A stretch of DNA of 64,000 nt, taken from the NCBI GenBank assembly GCA_050486265.1, contig JBJHCY010000007.1:62001-126000 (forward strand), written 5' to 3'. How positions within the stretch are numbered: position 1 is the stretch's first letter; each line of letters begins with the position of its first letter. The notes beneath the pieces were generated by a model, which saw nothing but the letters and a program-made list of their open reading frames with translations, was not told where the DNA came from and did no database searches. Shown here piece after piece: positions 41,318 through 50,210 of this stretch. Source of the stretch: SLFH01 sp050486265. Its GTDB lineage: Bacteria > Planctomycetota > Phycisphaerae > Phycisphaerales > UBA1924. The position numbers were made by a program, and so were the translations under genes.

Positions 41318-42190
41318 TCAGGCCGTCTTCTTGAGTTCCGCGCCGCATTTGCGGTAGCAGAACGCGCGTGGGATGGGCGTGGGTTCGAGCGAGTCGTTGA
41401 GCCCTCGGAGGCTCTCGGAGTGGCCGATGAAGAGGTACCCGTCGTCGGCGAGGGTCTCGACGAACATCTGGGCGACCTGTTTTTTCATGCCTTCGTCGAA
41501 GTAGATCATGACATTGCGGCAGAAGATGACATCGAAAGTGCCGTGGCGCCTGGCCGCCATCCGGTCCTTGAGGTTGTGCTGCTCGAAGCGGACCATCTGG
41601 GCGATGTCGGGCCGGATGCGGTAAGCGCCGGCGGGCATGGGCTGGAAGTAGCGTTGGAGGATCAGCGGGTTGGTCGAGCGGAGGGCGTAGTTGGTGTAGA
41701 CCCCCTCCTGGGCGGCTTTGAGGACCTTGGCGCTGATGTCTGTCGCGAGGATCTCGATCCGCCAGTCGCCAAGGCGGACGCCGAGCGTGCGCTCGAGCAT
41801 GATCGCGAGGGTGTAGGGCTCCTCGCCCGAGGAGCACGCCGCCGACCAGAGACGCAGACGCTTGGTCTTCGACCGGGCGTCGAGGAGCACCGGCAGGACC
41901 TGCTTCTCGAAGACATCGAGCTGCGGCTCGTTCCTGAAGAACGAGGTCTCGTTGATGGTGATGCGGTTGAACATCTCCTGGAACTCGTCGGTCTGGTAGG
42001 GGCCCATCGTCAGGAAGGCGATGTACTGCGTGTAGCTGTCGATCTCGAGCTCGGCCAGCCTGTGGCCGAGGCGCGATTCGAGCACATACCGCTTGTTTTC
42101 CGGGAAGTGGATGCCGGACCGCTGGTAGATGATGTCCGAGAGTTTCTTGAACTCGGCCTCGGTCATCGTCGGACGCGTCGTTGTGCTCAT
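41318..42190 (-). CDS. cheR: chemotaxis receptor methyltransferase CheR
   Basis: A 290-residue SAM-dependent methyltransferase that methylates glutamates on chemoreceptors. The N-terminal helical domain includes Arg-Ser-Gly-Ile-His-Phe-Pro near 24-30; Asn-Glu-Thr-Ser-Phe-Phe-Arg-Asn near 79-86; SAM site Trp-Ser-Ala-Ala-Cys-Ser-Ser-Gly-Glu-Glu-Pro-Tyr near 114-125; and Ile-Phe-Cys-Arg-Asn-Val-Met-Ile-Tyr-Phe near 225-234. The family length is normal. It lies between cheW and cheA. Confidence 0.96.
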   Translation of the reverse strand: MSTTTRPTMTEAEFKKLSDIIYQRSGIHFPENKRYVLESRLGHRLAELEIDSYTQYIAFLTMGPYQTDEFQEMFNRITINETSFFRNEPQLDVFEKQVLPVLLDARSKTKRLRLWSAACSSGEEPYTLAIMLERTLGVRLGDWRIEILATDISAKVLKAAQEGVYTNYALRSTNPLILQRYFQPMPAGAYRIRPDIAQMVRFEQHNLKDRMAARRHGTFDVIFCRNVMIYFDEGMKKQVAQMFVETLADDGYLFIGHSESLRGLNDSLEPTPIPRAFCYRKCGAELKKTA

Positions 42191-42228
42191 CGCTGGTGGT
42201 TCCCGTTTCGTCGTTGGCGTGCGGGGTC

Positions 42229-42759
42229 TCAGGCGGCGACGCCGGTCGTCTGGGTCTCGTCGACCATCCTGGCGTCGAACAGGCGCGAGAGGTCCAGCAG
42301 GATCAGAAGCCTGTCTTCGAGCTTGCCCACGCCCGCGATGAACTCGGAGTTGATCGAGCAGACCATCTGCGGCGCCGGCTCGACGATGCTCGACGGGATC
42401 CGCAGCACCTCGTGCACACGGTCGACGATGAAGCCGATCACACGGCCGTGCACCTCGACCACCACGATCCGGTTGTGCTCGGTCCTGTCGCTGGGGTCGA
42501 GGCCGAAACGCTTGCGCAGGTCAAGGACAGGGATGATCTTCCCGCGAAGGTTGATCACACCCTCGACCTCCGGGGGCGACTGGGGCACCCGCGTCAGGGA
42601 CATCATCCGGTTGATCTCCTGGACGGCCAGGATGTCGACAGCGAACTCTTCGCCGGCGACCTCGAAGGTCACGAGCTGGAGCTGGTTGTCGCCCCCGTGC
42701 TCGTCCCCATGTCCGGCGCGGGGCCCGCTGTTTTCGGTGATCGGAAGCTTCTCGTTCAT
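42229..42759 (-). CDS. cheW: chemotaxis adaptor CheW
   Basis: A 176-residue coupling protein that connects receptors with CheA. A polar 25-residue N-terminal extension precedes the CheW fold: Leu-Val-Thr-Phe-Glu-Val near 29-34, Glu-Ile-Asn-Arg-Met near 48-52, Val-Ile-Asn-Leu-Arg-Gly near 68-73 and Val-Asp-Arg-Val near 112-115. It is the second gene of the che operon, 109 bases after cheB, the largest gap in the operon. Confidence 0.95.
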   Translation of the reverse strand: MNEKLPITENSGPRAGHGDEHGGDNQLQLVTFEVAGEEFAVDILAVQEINRMMSLTRVPQSPPEVEGVINLRGKIIPVLDLRKRFGLDPSDRTEHNRIVVVEVHGRVIGFIVDRVHEVLRIPSSIVEPAPQMVCSINSEFIAGVGKLEDRLLILLDLSRLFDARMVDETQTTGVAA

Positions 42760-42868
42760 GGCGGTGTATCTCCGTGCGGACGGGCGGCGCGGCCCCCGTC
42801 GACTGCTGGCTATCGACCCCGGGGAGGTCGGCCTTGACGCCGGCGGCCCGAAGTTCGTGAGCGAGGGG

Positions 42869-43900
42869 CTACGAGGCCGAGCGCAGGACGCCCCGCGCGG
42901 GCCCGATCGACGCGACGACCAGCCCCAGTTCGCGGGGTGCGCCCTCGAAAGCGGCCATCCCGCGGGTCGCGACGGCGCGGGGCATGCCGTAAACGGCGCA
43001 CCCCTTTTCCTGTTGGACGATGATCTGTGCGCCCAGGGCGTGGAGCTCCTTGGCGCCCTTTGCGCCGTCCTCGCCCATGCCCGTGAGCACGACGCCGAGG
43101 CAGGCCCGCCCGACGCTCCTGGCGGCGGTTGCAAAGAGGAAATCGACGCTGGGCTTGTACGGTGCGTCGGCGGGGTCGTCAGTGATGGTGAGCACCATGC
43201 CGCGCTGGCCAGAGCCGATGCGCCCGTGCTTGCCGCCCTGGATGATGTAGGCCCTGCCCGGTTCGAGCACGGCGCTGCGCGTCACATGCTCGACCTCGAG
43301 CGGGCAGCGCGCGCTCAGACGCTCGCCGAGGCCCTTGGTGAACAGCGGGGGCATGTGCTGGGCGATCACGATCGGCGCACCCAGGTCGCTGGGCACGACG
43401 CTCAGAAACTCCTCCAGCGCCACCGGCCCCCCCGTTGAGGAACCCACGAGCACCAGGCGGATGCGGCCAGGGTGGTCAAGACGGAAGCCATCGCCGTGCG
43501 CGACACCGGGCGGGATCAGGCGGGCGATCTCGTTGAGGATTTTCTCGCCGGTTTCGGGGTCGGCTGCCCGGAGCTTCGCGGGCTCGGCCTGCAGCCAGCC
43601 CGCCTTCCGCTTTCGCATCTGAAAGAGCGCGTCGCGGTCGGGCCTCCCGTCGGTCCAGACGAACACGCAGACGGGCGGGCGGGCCTTCTCCTCGCCTTGG
43701 GCGGTCATCGCATCGAGCTGCGAAAGGTCCGGCGGCGCACCCAGCGTCACGATCGCGTCGGGGCGGAGCGTCGGCGCCATCGCCGCCGCCGTTTTCGGGT
43801 CCGAGGCGTACCCGCAGACCGTCGCCTTCCCGTGCGAAGAGAGCACGCGGGCGACGGCTTGTCGGACGAACGCCGAGCTGTCGACGATGAGCACACGCAC
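42869..43900 (-). CDS. cheB: CheB-type methylesterase with defective receiver
   Basis: A 343-residue chemotaxis protein-glutamate methylesterase. The C-terminal esterase is complete: Ser155 in Gly-Ser-Ser-Thr-Gly-Gly, His182 in Gln-His-Met-Pro and Asp278 in Gly-Met-Gly-Glu-Asp-Gly. The N-terminal receiver keeps an Asp7 but where the phosphorylated Asp should lie (strand 3, Ala-Ile-Val-Thr-Leu-Gly) there is Thr52, and Lys-Pro is not evident. The enzyme is therefore probably constitutive or controlled by a different signal than CheA phosphorylation. It is the first gene of the operon; the upstream 130 bases before the S9 peptidase end have no clear promoter. Confidence 0.92.
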   Translation of the reverse strand: MRVLIVDSSAFVRQAVARVLSSHGKATVCGYASDPKTAAAMAPTLRPDAIVTLGAPPDLSQLDAMTAQGEEKARPPVCVFVWTDGRPDRDALFQMRKRKAGWLQAEPAKLRAADPETGEKILNEIARLIPPGVAHGDGFRLDHPGRIRLVLVGSSTGGPVALEEFLSVVPSDLGAPIVIAQHMPPLFTKGLGERLSARCPLEVEHVTRSAVLEPGRAYIIQGGKHGRIGSGQRGMVLTITDDPADAPYKPSVDFLFATAARSVGRACLGVVLTGMGEDGAKGAKELHALGAQIIVQQEKGCAVYGMPRAVATRGMAAFEGAPRELGLVVASIGPARGVLRSAS

Positions 43901-44031
43901 GCCTGCTCGAATCTCCCCGCGGCAAAGACCACCGGCCGCCCGGTCCGAAAAGCGGCGGGCGGATCGAACGGGGATCGGTCGATCGGGCGAGGTTCTTAAC
44001 GCGGTCGTGAACGGGCGCGGGCCGCTCGGCC

Positions 44032-46044
44032 TCAGTTCGGGCAGCAGCGTCCCCGGAGCAACTCGACGGAGGCCTCGTCGATCGTCTTGCCCATCGGCTC
44101 GGCCCTCCCCCCCAAGTGGCGGGCGAGGAAAGCCTCAGCGCAGGCGACGAAGGCGAGCATGTTCGCGGGGGTGCGGAGCCCGTGCCCCTCGCCGGGGAAG
44201 AGCAGGTAGGTCACCTCGACCTCCCGTTCTGCGAGCGCCGCGGCGATGCGGTCGCTCTCTGACCGGTTCACGCGCGGATCGTTCGCCCCGTGCACGAGCA
44301 GGAGCGGTCTGGAGATATCCTCGACGCGGCTGATCGGGGACCGTTCCAGCAGCATCTCGCGTCCCTGTTTGCTCTCGATGTCGCCGACGCGTTCGCGCCA
44401 GAGCGCACGCAGGGGCTGCCAGTAGGGGGGGATCGATTCGAGCAGGGTCACCAGGTTGCTCGGGCCGACCAGCGAGATCCCGCAGGCGAAGGTGTCGGGC
44501 GTGAAGGCGAGCCCGCTGAGGGCCGCGTATCCCCCGTAGCTCGCGCCCATGATCGCGACGCGTTCGCGATCGGCGTGCCCGTGTTCGACGGCCCACTCGA
44601 CGGCGTCGATCAGATCGTCCTGCATCGCTGCGCCCCACTGCCGGTTGCCCGCGTTGACGAACGCCTTGCCGAAGCCCGTCGAGCCCCTGAAGTTCACGCT
44701 CAGCACGCTGTAGCCCCGGTCGGCCAGGAGCTGATGCAGGGGATTGAAGCCCCAGCGGTCGCGCGACCAGGGCCCGCCGTGCACGAGCAGCACCATCGGG
44801 GGCGGTCCCGAGCCGTGGTCGTGGTGGGGGGGGAGCGTCAGGTACGAGGGGAGTTGCAGACCGTCGCGCGAGAAGATCACCACCGGGCGCATCGGCGCCA
44901 GGGGCAGGCCTTCGAGGTCGTCGCGGTGCGCAAAGAGGTAGCGCGCGGAGCGAGCGCCGGCGTCGTCGCGCTCCATCAGGTAGTAGCGAGTGGGGGCGTC
45001 TGCGTGCCTGAAGGCGACCAGCCAGCGTCGATCGTCGAGCGAGCGCCCCGTCACCGTGAGCTCCCCGTCCGAGAGCGTGCGGATCGCGCGGAGGTCCGCC
45101 TCGACCGAGGGCTCGATGCTCCGCCAGCGGGCGCGGAGGTGCTCGAAGCTGGCCGCCTGGGGTTCGCGCGTCTCGGGGTGCAGCAGCACCTCCGAGATGT
45201 CGGCGTCGATATCGTGCGCCAGCACCTCCGGCTCGGCCCCGCGTTGGCGCACATCGATCGCGACAAGCGCCGATGTGTCGCGTCCGCGGCTGTCGCGCAT
45301 GACCAGCCTGCGCTCGCCGACGAGCGCGACCGGACCCGTCGTAAGCACATCGTCCTGCGGCACCGTCTGGAAGCGGCGCAGGCGCCCCGCGTCGTTGACG
45401 CGGAGCAGTTCGACAGCGCCGTCGTCGCGCATGCGCTGGGCGAGCCGCGGCGCACCGCCCTCGTCGAACACCCAGCCGATCACCCCCGCGGGGCAGAGCA
45501 AGACGAGTTCGAGCTCGCCCGTCTCGACATCGACGCGGTAGAGGTCGTGGTGGCGGGCGTCGCGGTCGTTCAGGCCCACGATCACGCTCGTCGGCGTCGA
45601 GGGGCTCTGGTGCAGGAGTTGGGCCCGCACATTCGCGCCGGGGGTCAGGGCGAGTTGGCGTCCGTTCTCGATGTCCGCGGCGTACAGGCGCCAGTTCTCG
45701 TCGCCCCTGTTGTCGCGCAGGTAGAGCACCCTGCGAGAGCAATACGACCAGAACGAGCGGGTGATCGGGTCGCGGCGCTCGGTCGTGAGCGGGCGGGCCC
45801 CGCCCGGGTCGTCGGCCGGCGCGATCCAGACATTCAGCACCCCCTCCCACGGCGCGTGGAAGCTGATCCACCGCCCGTCGGGGCTGAGGCGGACGGCGGC
45901 CCGGTCCGGGTTGCCGAAGAAGACACTCCGCGGGATCAACTCACGCTCGACCGCCGGGGCGGCCGCTGGGGCGAAGACCGACAGAAGTCCTGCGGCGAGG
46001 ATCGGCGCGAGGGCCCTGCTGAATGTTCGCGCGTTCTGAAGCAC
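44032..46044 (-). CDS. secreted S9 family prolyl-oligopeptidase-like peptidase
   Basis: A 670-residue exported serine peptidase. The N-terminal hydrophobic signal ends Ala-Ala-Pro-Ala-Val-Glu; residues about 30-400 give a beta-propeller (repeated Arg-Leu-Ser-Pro-Asp-Gly-Arg and similar blades), and the C-terminal alpha/beta hydrolase has Leu-Val-His-Gly-Gly-Pro-Trp, nucleophile Gly-Ala-Ser-Tyr-Gly-Gly-Tyr, Asp in Gly-Ala-Asn-Asp-Pro-Arg-Val and His in Gly-Glu-Gly-His-Gly-Leu. It likely cleaves short peptides in the periplasm. Start is GTG 46044, just before the signal; the frame upstream runs through a terminator and the tRNA gene. Confidence 0.88.
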   Translation of the reverse strand: MLQNARTFSRALAPILAAGLLSVFAPAAAPAVERELIPRSVFFGNPDRAAVRLSPDGRWISFHAPWEGVLNVWIAPADDPGGARPLTTERRDPITRSFWSYCSRRVLYLRDNRGDENWRLYAADIENGRQLALTPGANVRAQLLHQSPSTPTSVIVGLNDRDARHHDLYRVDVETGELELVLLCPAGVIGWVFDEGGAPRLAQRMRDDGAVELLRVNDAGRLRRFQTVPQDDVLTTGPVALVGERRLVMRDSRGRDTSALVAIDVRQRGAEPEVLAHDIDADISEVLLHPETREPQAASFEHLRARWRSIEPSVEADLRAIRTLSDGELTVTGRSLDDRRWLVAFRHADAPTRYYLMERDDAGARSARYLFAHRDDLEGLPLAPMRPVVIFSRDGLQLPSYLTLPPHHDHGSGPPPMVLLVHGGPWSRDRWGFNPLHQLLADRGYSVLSVNFRGSTGFGKAFVNAGNRQWGAAMQDDLIDAVEWAVEHGHADRERVAIMGASYGGYAALSGLAFTPDTFACGISLVGPSNLVTLLESIPPYWQPLRALWRERVGDIESKQGREMLLERSPISRVEDISRPLLLVHGANDPRVNRSESDRIAAALAEREVEVTYLLFPGEGHGLRTPANMLAFVACAEAFLARHLGGRAEPMGKTIDEASVELLRGRCCPN

Positions 46045-46120
46045 TGTCAGGGAATCTAACGGCCCGGGGTCCCGGGCGTTGCGACCGGTGCGGGTTCGTC
46101 CCGCCCATCGGCTCTGGCCC

Positions 46121-46152
46121 AAAAACCGGCAACGCCCCGATCGGGGCGTTGC
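46121..46152 (-). terminator. terminator downstream of tRNA-Leu
   Basis: Perfect 24-base palindrome GCAACGCCCCGA/TCGGGGCGTTGC (46129-46152). On the minus strand it is followed by a short spacer and TTTTT (46121-46125). It lies 25 bases after the tRNA 3' end and before the S9 peptidase start. Confidence 0.9.
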
Positions 46153-46176
46153 GACGAGGGCCTTTCGGCCGCGAAA

Positions 46177-46260
46177 TGCCCAGGAGAGGACTCGAACCTC
46201 CACCCGGTTGCCCGGACTACCACCTCAAGGTAGCGCGTCTGCCAATTCCGCCACCTGGGC
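46177..46260 (-). tRNA. tRNA-Leu, anticodon GAG
   Basis: An 84-nt class II tRNA. Acceptor stem GCCCAGG/CCTGGGC, D arm with Gly-type GG in AATTGGCAGA, anticodon stem CTACC/GGTAG with loop TTGAGGT (anticodon GAG), a long variable arm (around TCCGGGCAACCGG) and T arm GGAGG-TTCGAGT-CCTCT. The final CCA is not encoded. It reads CUC and CUU leucine codons. Confidence 0.97.
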
Positions 46261-46472
46261 ATGATCGACCGAACCCTGTCCGGGCTCGGGGTGGGGATTG
46301 TAACGGGCGGAGGCGAGAAGTCGAACCGTTCGTTTGAGTCCGGGTTCGGCGTGCGAGGGTCCGGAAACCGTTCTATCGTTGCCCCACGCCGGTCCGGACG
46401 CCCGGACGCGTGATGGTGGTGAGGTAGAAGAGTGATCGCCGGCGGAGTCCGGCGTAGAAACAGGCGGGTGCT

Positions 46473-47891
46473 ATGCGGATTCTGATGCTCGGCTGGGAGT
46501 TCCCGCCGTTCATCTCGGGCGGGCTCGGCACGGCGTGCCACGGGCTGACACGCGCGCTGGACCGCCAGGGGCACAAGGTTTATTTCCTGCTGCCCAAGCC
46601 GGTCGAGGCCCCCGAGACCACCCATGTCACACTCCTGAGCCCGGCGCTGCTCAGGCGGTCGGGCTCGCCAGACCCGCTCGGCGCCGAGACAGCCGCACGC
46701 CAGAGCGTGCGCGCCGATCCCGCCAATCCGCCCGGCTCGGAGTATTCGAAGGCGGAGTTCTTCGAGGTCCCCGCAAACTTCTCCAGCCCCTACCCCGACG
46801 CCGGGCTGAACCTGCCCGAGGGGGTCACCTACGAGACCGTCGCCGGCCTGATGGCCCGGGCCCAGAAGAACGACCCGGGCGCGATCCAGGCCCTCAAGGA
46901 TCTGGGCATCGCCCCGTCGGGTTCGCTCTCTGAAGAGGTCGACCAGCTCGGCGAGGGCTTCGGGGATTACGGGCGGGATCTTGTCGCCGACGCCCACCGC
47001 TACGCGAGGATCGCCGCGGCCATCGCCTCGGGCATCGAGTTCGATGTCGTCCACTCGCACGACTGGCTGACCTACCCGGCGGGGGTGGCGATCCGGCGTC
47101 TGACGGGCAAGCCCCTGGTCTGCCACATCCACGCGACCGAGTTCGACCGATCCGGCGAGGGCGTCAATCAGCCCGTCTACGACATCGAGCGGATGGGCAT
47201 GCACGCGTGCGACCGCCTCATCGCCGTCTCGATGCTCACGCGATCGATCTGCATGCGTCGCTACGGCGTGCCCGAACAGAAGATCGAGGTGGTCTACAAC
47301 GGCGTCGAGCAGGACGAGAACCAGCCCGAGCCGGGCGCGCAGATCGGCTCCGACGACAAGATCGTGCTCTTCCTCGGGCGCATCACGATGCAGAAGGGGC
47401 CGGAGTACTTCATCCGCGCCGCCAAGCGTGTGCTCGAAAAACTCGAGAATGTCAAGTTCGTCGTCGCCGGCTCGGGCGACATGGCGATGCGGATGATCGA
47501 GCAGGCCGCGGCGCTCGGCATCGGCTCGAAGGTGCTCTTTACCGGCTTCCTGCGCGGGCGCGATGTGGCGCGGGTTTTCCGCATGGCCGATTGCTATGTG
47601 ATGCCCAGCGTCTCCGAGCCCTTCGGCATCGCGCCCCTCGAAGCGATGAGCCACGACACGCCGGTGATCATCTCCAAGCAGTCGGGTGTCGCCGAGGTGC
47701 TGCAGCACGCGCTGAAAGTCGACTTCTGGGACACCGACGAGATGGCCAACAAGATCGTCGCGGTGCTGAAGTACCCGCCCCTGAGCAAGACGCTCCGCCA
47801 GCACGGCGTCTTCGAGCTCCGCAGCCTGACCTGGGACCGTTCGGCCGAGAAGGTCGCCAGGGTGTACGAGCGGGCGATCGCCCGCGTGTGA
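46473..47891 (+). CDS. glycogen-synthase-like GT-B glycosyltransferase
   Basis: A 472-residue cytosolic glycosyltransferase. The N-terminus (Leu-Gly-Trp-Glu-Phe-Pro-Pro-Phe-Ile-Ser-Gly-Gly-Leu-Gly-Thr) is typical of glycogen/starch synthase-like GT5/GT4 enzymes; His-Ser-His-Asp-Trp-Leu-Thr near 192-198 and His-Ile-His-Ala-Thr-Glu near 217 follow; the C-terminal lobe has Gly-Arg-Ile-Thr-Met-Gln-Lys-Gly-Pro-Glu-Tyr near 300 and Ser-Glu-Pro-Phe-Gly-Ile-Ala-Pro-Leu-Glu near 380-389 (two Glu spaced by seven). The acceptor may be glycogen or a cell-envelope glycan. It faces the tRNA gene divergently and ends at a bidirectional terminator. Confidence 0.88.
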   Translation: MRILMLGWEFPPFISGGLGTACHGLTRALDRQGHKVYFLLPKPVEAPETTHVTLLSPALLRRSGSPDPLGAETAARQSVRADPANPPGSEYSKAEFFEVPANFSSPYPDAGLNLPEGVTYETVAGLMARAQKNDPGAIQALKDLGIAPSGSLSEEVDQLGEGFGDYGRDLVADAHRYARIAAAIASGIEFDVVHSHDWLTYPAGVAIRRLTGKPLVCHIHATEFDRSGEGVNQPVYDIERMGMHACDRLIAVSMLTRSICMRRYGVPEQKIEVVYNGVEQDENQPEPGAQIGSDDKIVLFLGRITMQKGPEYFIRAAKRVLEKLENVKFVVAGSGDMAMRMIEQAAALGIGSKVLFTGFLRGRDVARVFRMADCYVMPSVSEPFGIAPLEAMSHDTPVIISKQSGVAEVLQHALKVDFWDTDEMANKIVAVLKYPPLSKTLRQHGVFELRSLTWDRSAEKVARVYERAIARV

Positions 47892-47943
47892 CCCGGAAGG
47901 GCGGAGCGCTGAGCCGCTCTCGCGGAGAAGTGCCGAAAACGAG

Positions 47944-47975
47944 AAAGGGCCGCGCTGCGAGAGCGCGGCCCTTTT
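47944..47975. terminator. bidirectional terminator
   Basis: A 10-bp perfect GC stem GGGCCGCGCT/AGCGCGGCCC with five-base loop, flanked by AAA on the left and TTTT on the right, so it can stop transcription from both the glycosyltransferase (plus) and the small membrane gene (minus). Confidence 0.88.
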
Positions 47976-48021
47976 CTGTGTTGGCACACCGGAAGCGTGG
48001 AGCTTTGCCGATCGTGTCGGC

Positions 48022-48264
48022 TCAGGCGCCGGCTTCGATGACGCGCCCGGCCTCGATGTCCTGCTCGAGCTGGCGCTGCTGGCGCCGGAACTCCTCGGTC
48101 TGCTCGAAGGCGTCGGCCTCGTCCATCATCTCCTGGTAGTGGGCGGGCGGCGCCTCGGGTGTGTCGCCTCCGATAAAGCCGAAGTACATCGCGAGCACCA
48201 CACCGGCGACCACGAGGGCCGCGATGGCGAAGCCGATCTTGATCTTGTCGTTCTTGGAAGCCAT
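48022..48264 (-). CDS. small single-pass membrane protein
   Basis: An 80-residue protein: basic start MASKNDKIK, one membrane helix (about 10-30), then an acidic helical part rich in Glu, Gln and Arg (a probable short coiled coil). No function is known. It is convergent with the glycosyltransferase, separated by a bidirectional terminator. Confidence 0.72.
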   Translation of the reverse strand: MASKNDKIKIGFAIAALVVAGVVLAMYFGFIGGDTPEAPPAHYQEMMDEADAFEQTEEFRRQQRQLEQDIEAGRVIEAGA

Positions 48265-48467
48265 GTCAAAAATCTCCGATTAGCTGTCGCGGACACGGCC
48301 CGCTTTGTGCTTGAATACCCCCGAGCCCCCTGCGGGGTCGGCCTGAACTGCCTGAGCGGGGTCCCGACGAACGCCGGATGCTCCACTCTTGTTTCTATGC
48401 TAACACGCCGGGAAGGGTTCGTCATTCCCGGATCCGTGCCGGAGAAGTTTCCGGACGCGCCGGAGCC

Positions 48468-49820
48468 TCAACCGACATCGCGACGCTGGAAGAGCGCCAC
48501 GCCCAGGGCCAGGAAGGCGACAATCAGCAGAACGGCGTAGACCACCACCATCGCGACATGGCTCGCGGGGACCACGCGGTTCTGTGCGATCGCGTCCATC
48601 AGCCAGAAAAACTGCATGTTCGGGGTCAGCACCCACGCCGTCAGAAGCACCGGGTTGTATTCGGTCGGACGCAGGAAGACCGCGTCGTTGACCATCGGGG
48701 GCCTGCGCACATTCAGCGGGCGTCCGCCGATGTGGCGGATCTGGACCGTCAGCCCGTCGACCCCGGTCACGATGATCGCCGGCTCGACATCCCGCCCGAG
48801 CACATCGCCCTCCGGGTCGCCCTCGAAGGGGGCGAAGGGCGGGACTGCCAGGCGGAAACCGTTCGGGTTCTCCCCGTAGTAGAACGAACCGCCGGGCAGA
48901 ATGTCCTCGTTGGGCGGGCCGTCGAGCACGACGGTATACCGCTGACCGGGCCTCGAAAACGACTGGTCGGCCAGGTCGACCGACTCGACCGACTGGATGT
49001 ACGCGACGGCCTGGTTGTCCATCGCCCCGCGCCCGACCAGGTGGTTGGCCAGCAGCCCGAACAAGAAGAGCCCGGCGCAGACGACGATCGTCATCACCTG
49101 CCCGAGCCGGGTCGAGACCGCCACCGCGACGGAGGTCAGCACGAGGATCGCAAGGGCGAGGACGCCGCACGCGAGGGTGACAGCGGGCATGAAGTCCGTG
49201 CCCAGGGGCTGGGGTCTCCAGTGCTTGCTGAAAGCCAGCACCCCGAGGTAGGCCAGGAAGAACGCGGGAAGAACCAGGATCGAGGCGACCTGCGTGAACG
49301 ACCAGCCGTAGAAGTAGTTGCACCACGCCGCGAGCCCGAGCGTGAGCAACCCTGCGGCGAACGAGAAGAGAATGACCGGCTGGTCCGGGTCGTCGGCGGC
49401 GGTGGTCAGCACCCCGTGGCGGAGGCTCAGCAGCAGGAAGATCAGCATCACGGCGGTCGCCATGAGGATCGCGGCTGTGACGCCGAGGTATTTGCCGATC
49501 ACGACGACAGCCCGCCCGACGGGCTTGCTGACGACGGTCAGGGCGGTCTTGTTCTCGATCTCGCGGCTGATGGTCGCGGTGGCGATGAACGCCGCCAGCA
49601 GCACCCCGCACCCGAAAATCGTGCCCATACCGATGTCCAGCAGGAGCTGGTCATCGGCGGAGACCTCCGCGGAGGTGCTGTAGGCCATGCTGAAGTTGGT
49701 GCCCCATGTGTTGAAGATCTGGATCACCCCGCACAGCGCGATCAGGAAGAAATAAATCGGCTGGCGGATCGCCTCGACGAAGGTGGTCTTGGCGATGGCG
49801 ATGACCTGAGCGAATGGCAT
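48468..49820 (-). CDS. ABC-2 type transporter permease
   Basis: A 450-residue inner-membrane protein. It has six to eight helices, with the ABC-2 signature region Ser-Arg-Glu-Ile-Glu-Asn-Lys-Thr near residue 85 and Ser-Lys-Pro-Val-Gly-Arg ... Gly-Lys-Tyr-Leu-Gly-Val near 97-112, and a large non-membrane loop near 280-405 rich in Pro and Arg. The same Glu-x-x-Lys ... Thr-Lys-Pro-Val ... Gly-Lys-Trp-Leu-Gly-Val pattern is found in the permease at 56146-58146, so the two are related and could share the ATPase at 54782-56149. It is divergent from the SPFH operon. Confidence 0.88.
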   Translation of the reverse strand: MPFAQVIAIAKTTFVEAIRQPIYFFLIALCGVIQIFNTWGTNFSMAYSTSAEVSADDQLLLDIGMGTIFGCGVLLAAFIATATISREIENKTALTVVSKPVGRAVVVIGKYLGVTAAILMATAVMLIFLLLSLRHGVLTTAADDPDQPVILFSFAAGLLTLGLAAWCNYFYGWSFTQVASILVLPAFFLAYLGVLAFSKHWRPQPLGTDFMPAVTLACGVLALAILVLTSVAVAVSTRLGQVMTIVVCAGLFLFGLLANHLVGRGAMDNQAVAYIQSVESVDLADQSFSRPGQRYTVVLDGPPNEDILPGGSFYYGENPNGFRLAVPPFAPFEGDPEGDVLGRDVEPAIIVTGVDGLTVQIRHIGGRPLNVRRPPMVNDAVFLRPTEYNPVLLTAWVLTPNMQFFWLMDAIAQNRVVPASHVAMVVVYAVLLIVAFLALGVALFQRRDVG

Positions 49821-50210
49821 CAGGGAAGGCTTCCGGTTGGGGGCTTCGCGAACTCTGGAAACGGCCCTTCGGCCGAACGGCCGGGGCTTGGCGGCCGGAA
49901 TTTTACGCCGCCGCTGAACCCGGGTTCGCGCCAAGCGTATCTCGGTTCATCTCCGCAGGGGAAGTGTTTCGGGGTGTGTGTCGTCGCTTGGCGTCCCGCA
50001 CCATCGGAGCCCTGTTTGGGGGGTCTTTGGGTGACTGGGGAGTTCTGACTTCCCTGACGGGTGGACAAGCGGCCCGTCGCCCGAGACAATCCCGCCCCTC
50101 GGCGATGGGCGTCGGGTCTCGGCGCTCCGTGGTGTGTGCGCACACCCCTCGCGGGGCACGGGTCGGAAGCAGGATCAGCGGTTCGGGGTCTCTCCGGGAG
50201 CCGTCGCGGC
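49821..50210. other. divergent intergenic region with palindrome
   Basis: About 390 bases between the divergent ABC-2 permease and the SPFH operon. No gene is supported. It holds an imperfect inverted repeat around 50037-50060 (GGGGAGT/ACTTCCC) and the palindrome at 50134-50145, and presumably both promoters. Confidence 0.55.
50134..50145. promoter_or_regulatory. palindrome GTGTGCGCACAC, candidate operator
   Basis: A perfect 12-bp palindrome 66 bases upstream of the first SPFH gene, in the region from which both divergent transcripts should start. Candidate binding site for a dimeric regulator; none is identified. Confidence 0.4.

Noticed and set aside
41292..41837. An N-terminal extension of CheA by 182 codons
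   Set aside because: The extension lies wholly within cheR in another frame and is Arg/Pro-rich; the HPt domain begins right after ATG 41291 with its own ribosome binding site.
46045..46203. Upstream extension of the S9 peptidase to 46203
   Set aside because: It would translate through a terminator hairpin and part of the tRNA-Leu gene; the signal peptide starts at GTG 46044.
46177..46260. Integration site at the tRNA-Leu gene
   Set aside because: No integrase, direct repeat of the tRNA 3' end, or foreign gene block is found on either side.
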